From an uncultured Flavobacteriaceae bacterium (GTDB lineage: Bacteria; Bacteroidota; Bacteroidia; Flavobacteriales; Flavobacteriaceae), in assembly GCA_947493535.1 (NCBI GenBank), contig CANLRK010000002.1, positions 124,001 through 188,000 of the forward strand: a DNA stretch of 64,000 nucleotides, in the 5' to 3' direction. Below, piece by piece: positions 9,496-17,496 of the stretch. The notes beneath the pieces are model-generated. The model searched no databases, was not told the origin of the DNA, and saw only the letters and a program-made list of their open reading frames with translations. The translations under genes were made by a program, and so were the position numbers. Positions within the stretch are counted from its first letter, which is position 1, and every line of letters begins with the position of its first letter.

Positions 9496-9582
9496 TTATT
9501 GAAATAACAAATAAACACAATAGCCCAAACTTCTTTTACGAGAAGTATAACAGACCCTTTTATTTACTTGTTTAATTTTCAT
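9496..9582 (-). CDS. Possible small protein or small RNA gene (28 codons)
   Basis: A leftward frame from ATG 9580-9582 to TAA 9496-9498 encodes 28 residues beginning MKIKQVNKRVCYTSRKR, with a very basic first half and a hydrophobic end (GYCVYLLFQ). It sits between a consensus TAGCTTTG promoter box at 9604-9611 and a strong terminator at 9444-9473, giving a predicted transcript of roughly 150 nt. The unit may make a peptide, or the RNA itself may be the product. I recognise no homolog. Evidence is positional; coding potential in so short a frame is weak. Confidence 0.4.
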   Translation of the reverse strand: MKIKQVNKRVCYTSRKRSLGYCVYLLFQ

Positions 9583-9603
9583 TGTTAAAAATATTTCTAA
9601 TTA

Positions 9604-9611
9604 CAAAGCTA
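9604..9611 (-). promoter_or_regulatory. Flavobacterial -7 box TAGCTTTG
   Basis: Reads TAGCTTTG on the minus strand, an exact match to TAnnTTTG, about 20 bases before the small frame at 9582. No TTG at the -33 position was found, which lowers confidence. Confidence 0.5.
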
Positions 9612-9633
9612 TATATTTTTGTCTTTTAAAATG

Positions 9634-9641
9634 TATTTTTG
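9634..9641 (+). promoter_or_regulatory. Flavobacterial -7 box TATTTTTG for the DUF1684 gene
   Basis: Exact TAnnTTTG match 16 bases before the ATG at 9658. It would give a leader of only about 12 bases. Confidence 0.55.
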
Positions 9642-9657
9642 AGTTAAATTTTATCTA

Positions 9658-10260
9658 ATGAAGTATATTTTTTTACTAGTAAGCCTTGTCAGCTTTACGG
9701 TTTCGGGACAAAATAAAGCAATAATAAATGAAGTTAAAAAGCATCAAGAGGAACAAAATATGCTTTTTAAGACTAAGGAAACCTCTCCTTTAAAAGAGGA
9801 AAATAGAAAAGCTTTTACAGGTTTAGATTTCTTTGATATAAACTTAAAGTACAGGGTTAAGGCAACATTGCAACGCACACCACAAGCAAGTTTTTTTAAG
9901 ATGAAAACAACCACGAGTCGTGTTTCTGAAGAACGAGTTTACGGAGTTGTTACGTTTGTACTTGAGGGGAAAGAGCATAAATTAAACGTATACCAAGGAA
10001 AACAATTAATGACTCAAAAGGGGTATGAAGATTATTTGTTTTTACCTTTTTTTGATAAAACAAATGGTTATAGTACTTATGGAGGTGGAAGATATTTAGA
10101 TTTAAGAATACCAGATGGAAACACTATAATTATCGATTTTAATAAAGCTTATAACCCATACTGCTCATACAACGAACGTTACTCGTGTCCAATTGTTCCT
10201 AATGATAATTATGTAAATGTTCTTATAGAAGCAGGGGTTAAAGCGTATAAAAAATACTAA
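9658..10260 (+). CDS. DUF1684 family exported protein
   Basis: A 200-aa protein with a signal peptide (about 1-17, ending FTVSGQ). The C-terminal half carries the DUF1684 signature: YLFLPFFDKTNGYSTYGGGR at about 121-140, YLDLRIPDG, then IDFNKAYNPYCSYNERYSCP with two conserved cysteines at about 160-179. The function of DUF1684 is unknown; members are exported in Bacteroidota. Probably co-transcribed with the DUF3667 gene four bases downstream. Confidence 0.88.
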   Translation: MKYIFLLVSLVSFTVSGQNKAIINEVKKHQEEQNMLFKTKETSPLKEENRKAFTGLDFFDINLKYRVKATLQRTPQASFFKMKTTTSRVSEERVYGVVTFVLEGKEHKLNVYQGKQLMTQKGYEDYLFLPFFDKTNGYSTYGGGRYLDLRIPDGNTIIIDFNKAYNPYCSYNERYSCPIVPNDNYVNVLIEAGVKAYKKY

Positions 10261-10264
10261 GGAT

Positions 10265-11161
10265 ATGACTAGGCAACGTAGAAAGAGAATAATTTGTGCA
10301 AATTGTAATCAACAATTAAAAGATGAAATGAATTATTGCTTTAATTGTGGTCAAGAAAATCATATAAAAAGAGTATCTCTAAAAATGATTTTATCTGATT
10401 TTACAGCTACGTATTTCTCTTTTGAATCTAAATTATTTGTTTCGTTAAAATACTTGCTAACTCGTCCAAGTTTTCTTTCATCAGAATATTTAAACGGTAA
10501 AATGGAATCGTATCTTAAGCCAATACGTATGTATATTTTCATCAGTTTTGCATTCTTTTTATTTAATGGTCTGGTAGGAGAAAAAGCAGCTATTGGCGAT
10601 TTAAATTTACAGAAAGATGGTGAGCCTATAGCGGTTGAAGCCGTACAAGAAGAGCTACAAAAAGAACTTCAAGAAGAAGGGGTTTCAACTACTGGTAATG
10701 AAGCTCTTTTTGCAAGTGCAGATGAAGTGTTTAACGGAAAATTTAAAAAAATATTAGCCAATGATAGGGAATTGAATGCTTTTAAAGCATTTGTAATGTC
10801 TAAATTACCGTGGTTATTGTTTTTTTTAATACCAGTTTTGGGTAGTTGGTTTTTTCTTTTCTTTTATCGAAAAAAATATTTTTATGTAGATCATTTAGTG
10901 TTTGTATTGCACTTACAATCGTTTTTATTTGTGCTATTAATAGTAAGCACCTTGTTAAATGTCATCTTTTCAATAGATGTTACCGCCTTAATGTTTTTGT
11001 GCTTCCTGATATACGGTTACATCGCCTCCAAACGATTTTATAACAGAGGGAAAATAAGTACGTTTATTCGATTAGTTTTAATAGGGAGTGTACATTTAGT
11101 TGTAAGTACTTTATTTGGTTTGGTTTTCTTGTACTTAACCATAAATTCGTACAATATTTAA
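10265..11161 (+). CDS. DUF3667 family membrane protein with N-terminal zinc ribbon
   Basis: A 298-aa protein. The N terminus has a CANC...CFNCG zinc ribbon (about 11-30), followed by the conserved DUF3667 block with TRPSFLSSEYLNGKMESYLK (about 75-94). Hydrophobic helices lie at about 98-112, 180-200, 209-232, 234-255 and 265-290, so it is an inner-membrane protein. A charged, glutamate-rich stretch at about 118-150 separates the first helix from the rest. Function unknown. Its end overlaps the end of the convergent fluC gene by four bases. Confidence 0.85.
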   Translation: MTRQRRKRIICANCNQQLKDEMNYCFNCGQENHIKRVSLKMILSDFTATYFSFESKLFVSLKYLLTRPSFLSSEYLNGKMESYLKPIRMYIFISFAFFLFNGLVGEKAAIGDLNLQKDGEPIAVEAVQEELQKELQEEGVSTTGNEALFASADEVFNGKFKKILANDRELNAFKAFVMSKLPWLLFFLIPVLGSWFFLFFYRKKYFYVDHLVFVLHLQSFLFVLLIVSTLLNVIFSIDVTALMFLCFLIYGYIASKRFYNRGKISTFIRLVLIGSVHLVVSTLFGLVFLYLTINSYNI

Positions 11162-11529
11162 ATTTTATTTGCTAGATACATACCTAAGAATACAGCTAAA
11201 AAACCAATAATAAAGCTGCTGATGCTATATAAAGCAAAAGATGAAAAATCACCAGATTTTAAAAAGTTATGATTCTCATAAGCGAATGTTGAAAAAGTAG
11301 TAAAACCACCACAAAAACCTGTAGCTAGTAATAAGGTTTGATTTTGATTAAAAACATTTCCTTTAGCTGCAATACCTAAAATTATTCCAATTAGTAATGA
11401 CCCTATAATGTTAGCGGCAAAAGTTCCATAAGGTATTCCGTTTAGAGGAGAGTTTAGTGTTTTACTAAGTAAATAACGTAAAACACTACCAATGCCGCCA
11501 CCAATAAAAACTAAAAATAATGCTTTCAT
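11158..11529 (-). CDS. fluC: Fluoride channel FluC (CrcB)
   Basis: A 123-aa protein with four membrane helices. FluC hallmarks are GGGIGSVLRYLLS near the N terminus, the asparagine in GTFAANIIGS, and the pore segment GFCGGFTTFSTFAYEN. Two copies form an antiparallel dimer that exports fluoride from the cytoplasm. The frame is open to 11586, but the ATG at 11529 starts the family-typical MKALFLVFIGGG, and the longer start would lie inside the terminator of the upstream gene. No fluoride riboswitch was found upstream. Confidence 0.92.
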   Translation of the reverse strand: MKALFLVFIGGGIGSVLRYLLSKTLNSPLNGIPYGTFAANIIGSLLIGIILGIAAKGNVFNQNQTLLLATGFCGGFTTFSTFAYENHNFLKSGDFSSFALYSISSFIIGFLAVFLGMYLANKI

Positions 11530-11568
11530 ACATTGAGTTATCAATAAAGAGTGGGCAAGATATAAAAA

Positions 11569-11604
11569 AAATCCTCGTAGTAACATGTGTTTTTACGAGG
11601 ATTT
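11569..11604 (-). terminator. Terminator after the SRPBCC/GyrI-like gene
   Basis: 11-bp stem AAATCCTCGTA / TACGAGGATTT with a 14-nt loop. The long U run is on the minus strand, so it ends the gene at 11630-12670 and separates it from fluC. Confidence 0.85.
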
Positions 11605-11629
11605 ACTCTCTTTACAGTTTTATATTTTA

Positions 11630-12670
11630 TTACTTTACAGGGTAGTGTATTTCTGTTTCAATTTCTTCTGGTTTAACACTTTCAGGGTCGTTGAGGTACA
11701 GTTCCCAAATAGCACCATTTTGTTCAAGTGTATTAGCTTTTAGGTACTTGTCAATAGCCATATGTGCTTCCATATCGCCACTTCCATAAGGACCGTATTT
11801 ACTAATCATTACATTACGTCCGGCAGGTAACATAACTTTTTCCATACCTTCATCTAAAGGAATATCTTTTTTTACGACCAATCCAATATAAAATTCTGCT
11901 TGGTTGTTTTCTTCATCCCATTTAGTAAAAATTGAGCCAGGAATATAATCTTCAGTAGTTAAGTTTTGTGCAGCAGCATGCTTGCCAGCTTTTGGCATAA
12001 ACTCCATAAATAATTTGGTCATTGCCTCATGATCTATGGTTGTTGATTGCTTATACCCAATAAATTGTTGTGCTTCTTGAGTAATATCCATAATACCGCC
12101 TAAACTAAAATTAGGTTCAGGTTTTGGCGGGTTATTTTTCATTTCTTCTAGTATTACACCATCAAGTTTATTCAAACCGTTTTCAAGCATAGGAGCTAAC
12201 ATTTTTTCCATTCCGCCAGAAATTGCTCCAAAAAATTTAAATACAAAAGGGATTTCATCTGCTTTCATTCCCCAAGTAACATTAGTACCTTCTTCTTGCT
12301 CTTCAAGTGTCCAGTAAACGTCACTAGGTTCATAATCACCAAATTGAATTTTTTGGTCAATAGATTTATTTTCTTCTAAGGCAATGGTTTTCATGTTCCC
12401 AGGTCCATCTTTAGCCGTCCAACTATATGATCCTCCAACACCTGAAGTTTGCTCAGGGTAGTTCGCTTCAATTGTAGGGTCTTCATCATACCATGGCCCC
12501 CAAGCTTCCCAGTTTTTAAAGTCGTTTATATTATTAAAAATAACATTAGCAGGTGCTTTAATTAATTTTGAGCGCTTTACATCATAATTGTTAGGTTGCA
12601 TGGCAACATAAATAAGGGTTCCTATAATAACTAGAAGTAGTAAAAAAAATAGGTACTTGATAATTTTCAT
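11630..12670 (-). CDS. SRPBCC family protein with GyrI-like C-terminal domain
   Basis: A 346-aa protein with one N-terminal membrane helix (about 5-24). An SRPBCC (START-like) hydrophobic-ligand domain follows at about 30-170, with LIKAPANVIFNNINDFKNWE. A GyrI/AraC-effector-binding-like domain lies at about 195-345, with MISKYGPYGSGDMEAH and IWELYLNDPESV. Both domains bind small molecules in other families; the ligand is unknown. The membrane anchor suggests it works at the inner membrane. Single gene with its own terminator. Confidence 0.8.
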   Translation of the reverse strand: MKIIKYLFFLLLLVIIGTLIYVAMQPNNYDVKRSKLIKAPANVIFNNINDFKNWEAWGPWYDEDPTIEANYPEQTSGVGGSYSWTAKDGPGNMKTIALEENKSIDQKIQFGDYEPSDVYWTLEEQEEGTNVTWGMKADEIPFVFKFFGAISGGMEKMLAPMLENGLNKLDGVILEEMKNNPPKPEPNFSLGGIMDITQEAQQFIGYKQSTTIDHEAMTKLFMEFMPKAGKHAAAQNLTTEDYIPGSIFTKWDEENNQAEFYIGLVVKKDIPLDEGMEKVMLPAGRNVMISKYGPYGSGDMEAHMAIDKYLKANTLEQNGAIWELYLNDPESVKPEEIETEIHYPVK

Positions 12671-12794
12671 AATTTTTGAGTTTAGTTAATTAGTCTGTTG
12701 GTTTTTATAAAAGCTAAATATAATAAAATTAAGATTTCTTTTTCTTCCATAGATTAATTACTTTTAGGCGAAATAAAAATAAAAATAGTTTACA

Positions 12795-14852
12795 ATGAAA
12801 GTAAAACCAATTTTAGGTTTAGCATTAGCCTCAACGATATTAATTTCTTGTGGTAAAAACAACGAAAAGAATACTGAAAAAGTAAAAGATGCAGTAGAGA
12901 CTGTTAAAAAGGAAGCTGCAACTAGCTTTGATTATACGGTAGAGCAATTTGCCGATATTAAGGTGTTACGCTATAAAATACCTGGGTTTGATGCCTTAAC
13001 ATTAAAAGAGCAAAAGCTAGTGTATTATCTTACTCAAGCGGGCTTAGAAGGACGTGATATTATGTGGGATCAGAACTATCGTCATAACCTAACCATTCGT
13101 AAAGCGTTAGAAAATGTGTATGTAAATTATAGTGGAGATAAAACAACAGCCGATTGGAAAAATTTTGAAATTTACTTAAAGCGAGTTTGGTTTTCTAACG
13201 GAATACATCATCATTATTCGAACGCTAAAATCACCCCTAGTTTTAGCCAAGCTTACTTAGAGAGCTTGTTAAAAGAAACTAACACAACATTAGCTGGCGA
13301 AGCTTTAGAGGTACTGTTTAACACTGCAGATGCTAAAAAAGTAAACTTAGCCAAAGGAATTGATAATGTAGCAGCAAGTGCAGTAAATTTTTACGGACCT
13401 AATGTAACTAATGCCGATGTTATTTCATTTTATGAAAACAAAAAATCACCAGATGCATCTAAACCACTTTCATTCGGACTTAACTCACAATTGGTTAAAG
13501 AAGATGGAATATTGAAAGAGCGTGTATATAAATCTGGTGGATTATACGGTGCAGCCATTGATAAAATTATTGAATGGTTAGAAAAGGCACAGGGAGTTGC
13601 AGAAAACAAAGCACAAGCAGATGCTCTAGCCTTATTAATTGAATATTATAAAACAGGTGACTTACAAACTTGGGATGATTATAATGTGGCTTGGACAGCT
13701 GCAACCGAGGGTAATATTGATTATATTAATAGTTTTATAGAAGTGTATAATGACCCATTAGGTTATAGAGGTTCTTATGAAACTATTGTGCAAATTAAAG
13801 ATTTTGACATGTCACAAAAAATGTCAGTATTATCAGAAAATGCGCAATGGTTTGAAGATAATTCTCCGTTAATGGATGCACACAAGAAAAAAGATGTAGT
13901 AGGGGTAACCTATAAAGTAGTTAATGTTGCTGGCGAGGCAGGAGATGCTTCTCCAAGTACACCAATAGGTGTTAATTTACCAAACGCAAACTGGATTCGT
14001 GCTGCTGTAGGAAGTAAATCAGTTTCTTTAGGAAACATTATTAGTTCTTATGCTAATGCTGGTGGTTCTGGTAGGTTAAAAGAGTTTGCTCATGATGAAG
14101 AGGAAATTGCTTTAGAAGAGAAATATGGGCAATTAGCTGATAAGCTGCATACTGCATTACACGAAGTAATTGGTCATGCATCAGGGCAATTAAATCCAGG
14201 AGTAGGAGAAACAAGAGAAACACTTAAAAATTATGCCTCTACATTAGAAGAAGGTAGAGCTGATTTAGTAGGGTTATACTATTTATATGATTCAAAGCTA
14301 CAAGATTTAGGTTTGGTAGAAGATTGGGAAAAAGTCGGTAAAGCTGCTTATGATGGTTATATCCGTAATGGTTTAATGACACAGTTAATTCGTTTAGACT
14401 TAGGAGATGATATTGAAGAAGCACACATGCGTAATAGGCAATGGGTTTCTGCTTGGGCTTATGAAAAAGGAAAAGAAGCTAATGTAATAGAAAAAGTAGT
14501 TCGTGATGGGAAAACGTATTTCAATATTAACGATTACAAAAAACTACATGAGTTGTTTGGAGAATTATTGCGCGAAACACAACGCATCAAATCTGAAGGA
14601 GATTTTGAAGCTGTTCAGGCCTTAGTAGAAGGTTATGGTGTTAAGGTTGATCAAGATGTTCATAAAGAAGTGTTAGCTAGAAACGCTCAATTTAAAGATG
14701 CGCCATACAGCGGATTTGTAAACCCAGTATTAGTACCATCAACTAATGATGCAGGAGATATTACAGGATTCACTATAACGCAACCTAAAACTTTTGCAGA
14801 ACAAATGTTAAATTACGCAAAAAAGTATAGTAATTTGCCAGCTGTAAATTAG
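12795..14852 (+). CDS. Peptidase M49 (dipeptidyl-peptidase III-like) lipoprotein
   Basis: A 685-aa zinc peptidase. The N terminus is a lipoprotein signal with lipobox LISC (Cys19). The M49 zinc motif HExxGH is present as HEVIGH at 456-461, and the third ligand is expected in LEEGRADL at about 484-491. M49 enzymes cut dipeptides from short peptides. The lipid anchor means it acts in the periplasm or on the outer membrane, unlike the cytoplasmic eukaryotic DPP III. Flavobacterial homologs have sometimes been mislabelled as dihydrofolate reductase. Ends in a strong terminator. Confidence 0.88.
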   Translation: MKVKPILGLALASTILISCGKNNEKNTEKVKDAVETVKKEAATSFDYTVEQFADIKVLRYKIPGFDALTLKEQKLVYYLTQAGLEGRDIMWDQNYRHNLTIRKALENVYVNYSGDKTTADWKNFEIYLKRVWFSNGIHHHYSNAKITPSFSQAYLESLLKETNTTLAGEALEVLFNTADAKKVNLAKGIDNVAASAVNFYGPNVTNADVISFYENKKSPDASKPLSFGLNSQLVKEDGILKERVYKSGGLYGAAIDKIIEWLEKAQGVAENKAQADALALLIEYYKTGDLQTWDDYNVAWTAATEGNIDYINSFIEVYNDPLGYRGSYETIVQIKDFDMSQKMSVLSENAQWFEDNSPLMDAHKKKDVVGVTYKVVNVAGEAGDASPSTPIGVNLPNANWIRAAVGSKSVSLGNIISSYANAGGSGRLKEFAHDEEEIALEEKYGQLADKLHTALHEVIGHASGQLNPGVGETRETLKNYASTLEEGRADLVGLYYLYDSKLQDLGLVEDWEKVGKAAYDGYIRNGLMTQLIRLDLGDDIEEAHMRNRQWVSAWAYEKGKEANVIEKVVRDGKTYFNINDYKKLHELFGELLRETQRIKSEGDFEAVQALVEGYGVKVDQDVHKEVLARNAQFKDAPYSGFVNPVLVPSTNDAGDITGFTITQPKTFAEQMLNYAKKYSNLPAVN

Positions 14853-14873
14853 TATAAAGCATATTGTTTAGTT

Positions 14874-14904
14874 AAAGGCGTTTAATTTTTAAACGCCTTT
14901 TTTT
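14874..14904 (+). terminator. Terminator after the M49 peptidase gene
   Basis: 12-bp stem AAAGGCGTTTAA / TTAAACGCCTTT with a 3-nt loop and a T run. The following 150 bases up to plsC hold no recognisable gene; a near-match promoter box TACTTTTA is at 15001-15008. Confidence 0.88.
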
Positions 14905-15051
14905 GTATTTTAACTATAGTCATATTAGCAGTTAATTGTATGTTACTATGCACGCGTAACGATTAAATGGTTTATTACAGGAATTAAGAAGGATATTTCC
15001 TACTTTTATCGGCTAATTTTAGTATTTTATATAAGAAGGGTTTAGTGTACA

Positions 15052-15780
15052 ATGAAGATATTAAGTTACCTGCTTTCACCAGTTTTTGGACTTTCATTTT
15101 TTTTGATTCTTTTAGTCTTTCATCCGCTACAATGGATAAGCAATAATGTATTTGGTTTTACAACTTTTCAAAAAATAGTTAACCTTATGAATTTTTGCTT
15201 GGTAAAAAATTTATTGTTGTTAGGTATTCGAGTAAAGGTAGATAATCAGCATAAATTACCAGAAAATGTTACGCTTATTTTTGTAGCTAACCATCAGAGT
15301 TTGTTTGATATATCTCCAATATCTTGGCACTTCAGAAAACACAAGCCAAAATTTGTGTCAAAAAAAGAGCTAGGTAAAGGAATTCCGAGTGTATCTTATA
15401 ACCTAACACATGGCGGAGCTGCTTTAATCGACAGAAAAAATGCAAAATTAGCACTAGTAGAGCTGGGGAAATTTGCTAAACGTATTAATAAAAATAATTG
15501 GTCAGCAGTAATATTTCCAGAAGGGACTAGAAGTAAGAACGGAAAGCCTAAAAGGTTTTCTGCTAACGGATTAAAAATGCTAACAAAATATAATCCAGAG
15601 GGCTATGTAGTACCATTAACTATAAACAACTCATGGAAAGTATTTAAATATGGAAACTTTCCTTTTGGAATAGGAAGTCCTATAACAATAAAAACACATG
15701 CGCCAATAGCTGTAAAAGCGTTGCCTTTTGAAGAATTATTGGCAACAGTAGAACAAGCAATTATAAACGATATAAACTAA
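15052..15780 (+). CDS. plsC: 1-acyl-sn-glycerol-3-phosphate acyltransferase
   Basis: A 242-aa PlsC-family protein. The acyltransferase motifs are clear: NHQSLFDI (about 83-90; the NHx4D catalytic pair) and FPEGTRS (about 158-164; phosphate binding). An N-terminal hydrophobic segment anchors it to the inner membrane. It adds the second acyl chain to lysophosphatidic acid in phospholipid synthesis. The acyl-ACP desaturase gene follows by four bases, so the pair probably forms one operon for membrane lipid composition. Confidence 0.9.
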   Translation: MKILSYLLSPVFGLSFFLILLVFHPLQWISNNVFGFTTFQKIVNLMNFCLVKNLLLLGIRVKVDNQHKLPENVTLIFVANHQSLFDISPISWHFRKHKPKFVSKKELGKGIPSVSYNLTHGGAALIDRKNAKLALVELGKFAKRINKNNWSAVIFPEGTRSKNGKPKRFSANGLKMLTKYNPEGYVVPLTINNSWKVFKYGNFPFGIGSPITIKTHAPIAVKALPFEELLATVEQAIINDIN

Positions 15781-15784
15781 ATAG

Positions 15785-16765
15785 ATGTCTATAAATAACA
15801 TAAGAAAAGAAGTAATGCAAACACTCGAAAAAAATATCGATGCGTTTGTAGAAAAATTTTTGATTCCTGTTGAAGAAATTTGGCAGCCAACAGATTTTTT
15901 ACCCAATTCACAAAAGGATACTTTTATTGATGAGGTAAAAGAAATTCAAGAAATATCTAAAGAGTTGGATGATGATTTTTGGGTAGTAATGGTAGGAGAT
16001 ACTATTACTGAAGAGGCATTACCAACGTATGAATCATGGTTGTTAGATTTGGATGGTGTACAGCAAGACCCTGATAATGGATGGGCAAAATGGGTTAGAG
16101 CATGGACAGCAGAAGAAAATCGTCATGGCGATGTGTTAAACAAGTACTTATATTTATCTGGAAGGGTAAATATGAGAGAAGTAGAAATGTCTACCCAGCA
16201 TTTAATAGCAGATGGTTTTGATATAGGAACATCTACAGATCCGTATAAAAACTTTGTGTATACTAGTTTTCAAGAATTAGCAACCTATATTTCACATAAT
16301 AATGTGGCAAAAATTGCCCGTAAAAAAGGGCATAAAGCACTAGCAAAAATGTCTAAAATTATTGCTGGAGACGAAATGCGTCATCATATAGCGTATACTG
16401 ATTTTGTAAAAGAAATATTTAAAATAGACCCTAGTGAAATGATGCTGGCGTATTATTATATGATGAAAAATCAGATAATAATGCCAGCTATGTATCTAAG
16501 AGAGTCTTTTGCAGAAAAAGCTTCTGTTTTTGATCGTTTTTCTATTGTAGCTCAACGTGCAGGAGTTTATACAGGATTTGATTATGTAGACATTATGAAA
16601 AAACTTAATACTATTTGGGAAATTGATAAAATGACAGGGTTGACTGCAGAAGCAGAGAAAGCAAGAGAATATTTAATGAAACTACCAGATCGTATGTATC
16701 GTTTAGCTGAAAGAGCCGTTATACCTGATACTGCTTATAAGTTTAAATGGATGAATCCGATGTAA
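15785..16765 (+). CDS. Acyl-ACP (stearoyl-ACP type) desaturase
   Basis: A 326-aa soluble di-iron desaturase. The iron ligands are in EENRHGD (about 116-122) and DEMRHH (about 197-202), matching the two ExxH motifs of the plant-type acyl-ACP desaturase family. WVRAWTAEENRHGDVLNKYL is characteristic. It introduces a cis double bond into ACP-bound fatty acids using oxygen and ferredoxin. It lies directly after plsC, which supports a shared role in adjusting membrane fluidity. Confidence 0.9.
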   Translation: MSINNIRKEVMQTLEKNIDAFVEKFLIPVEEIWQPTDFLPNSQKDTFIDEVKEIQEISKELDDDFWVVMVGDTITEEALPTYESWLLDLDGVQQDPDNGWAKWVRAWTAEENRHGDVLNKYLYLSGRVNMREVEMSTQHLIADGFDIGTSTDPYKNFVYTSFQELATYISHNNVAKIARKKGHKALAKMSKIIAGDEMRHHIAYTDFVKEIFKIDPSEMMLAYYYMMKNQIIMPAMYLRESFAEKASVFDRFSIVAQRAGVYTGFDYVDIMKKLNTIWEIDKMTGLTAEAEKAREYLMKLPDRMYRLAERAVIPDTAYKFKWMNPM

Positions 16766-16780
16766 GAAGTATATAAACAA

Positions 16781-16814
16781 AAAACGCCTTAACTTTTTAG
16801 TTAAGGCGTTTTTT
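16781..16814 (+). terminator. Terminator between the desaturase and a convergent small gene
   Basis: Perfect 14-bp stem AAAACGCCTTAACT / AGTTAAGGCGTTTT with a TTTT loop and U runs in both directions. It can serve both flanking genes. Confidence 0.9.
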
Positions 16815-16815
16815 G

Positions 16816-17004
16816 TTAACTGTATATGAAAGATTTTAATGCGTATAGTAAAATAAAAAATACCAATAAACCAATAAGTACCCAATAGCTACCTTTATAA
16901 TATTTTTTATGCAATTTTAAATCTTTTCTATACGACCATATCATTACGCCAACAAAAGCTAAGAAAAATAAAAGAGCAAAAATAAGTTGTCCGGTAGTAA
17001 ACAT
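16816..17004 (-). CDS. Small two-helix membrane protein, conserved in flavobacteria
   Basis: A 62-aa protein with hydrophobic helices at about 5-24 and 41-58 joined by a basic loop (SYRKDLKLHKKYYKGS). The sequence looks like a small conserved flavobacterial protein of unknown function. A competing frame on the same strand (16703-16885) has no such organisation. It runs convergent to the desaturase and divergent from the MazG-like gene. Confidence 0.65.
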   Translation of the reverse strand: MFTTGQLIFALLFFLAFVGVMIWSYRKDLKLHKKYYKGSYWVLIGLLVFFILLYALKSFIYS

Positions 17005-17063
17005 AAATAAATTGTTATTTTTATGCGAAATTAATTAAAGTAAATCATTTAAATACCAATACA

Positions 17064-17456
17064 ATGAAAAAATATACCGATGCTGTTACTGAGTTTCATA
17101 CTGCGTTTAAAATAGGCCACAGTGAAACCCCAAAAGCAAATTTAGGCGAAGCTAAAAATACGCTACGTTATAACTTAATGAAAGAAGAAAATGAAGAGTA
17201 TTTAGAGGCAGCTCAAAATGATGATATAGTTGAGGTGGCTGATGCTTTGGGTGACATGTTATATATTTTATGTGGTACCATGATTGAGCATGGGCTGCAA
17301 GATAAAATAGCAGCGGTTTTTGATGAAATTCAAGCAAGTAATATGAGTAAGTTAGGGGATGATGGCGAACCAATTTATCGTGAAGATGGAAAAGTGTTAA
17401 AAGGACCGAATTATTTTAAACCGAATATTTCAAAAATTTTAAATAACAAAAACTAA
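17064..17456 (+). CDS. MazG-like nucleotide pyrophosphohydrolase
   Basis: A 130-aa all-alpha NTP pyrophosphatase. The metal-binding pattern ExxE...ExxD is seen in KEENEEYLEA (about 40-49) and EVADALGDMLYI (about 56-67). The family hydrolyses nucleoside triphosphates or related compounds to monophosphates, cleaning the nucleotide pool; the exact substrate is unknown. The terminator stem begins at its stop codon. Confidence 0.82.
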   Translation: MKKYTDAVTEFHTAFKIGHSETPKANLGEAKNTLRYNLMKEENEEYLEAAQNDDIVEVADALGDMLYILCGTMIEHGLQDKIAAVFDEIQASNMSKLGDDGEPIYREDGKVLKGPNYFKPNISKILNNKN

Positions 17457-17481
17457 AAAAGCGGCATTAAGCCGCTTTTTT
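17455..17481 (+). terminator. Bidirectional terminator between the MazG-like gene and ilvE
   Basis: 11-bp stem AAAAAAGCGGC / GCCGCTTTTTT with loop ATTAA. It overlaps the stop codon of the MazG-like gene and also faces the end of ilvE. Confidence 0.88.
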
Positions 17482-17496
17482 AGTTTTTATAATGTG

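Noticed and set aside
11530-11630. Fluoride riboswitch upstream of fluC.
   Set aside because: Only the terminator of the upstream gene is present; none of the conserved crcB-motif elements could be seen.
16703-16885. Minus-strand frame overlapping the end of the desaturase gene.
   Set aside because: It spans the bidirectional terminator and competes with the better organised two-helix protein frame at 16816-17004.
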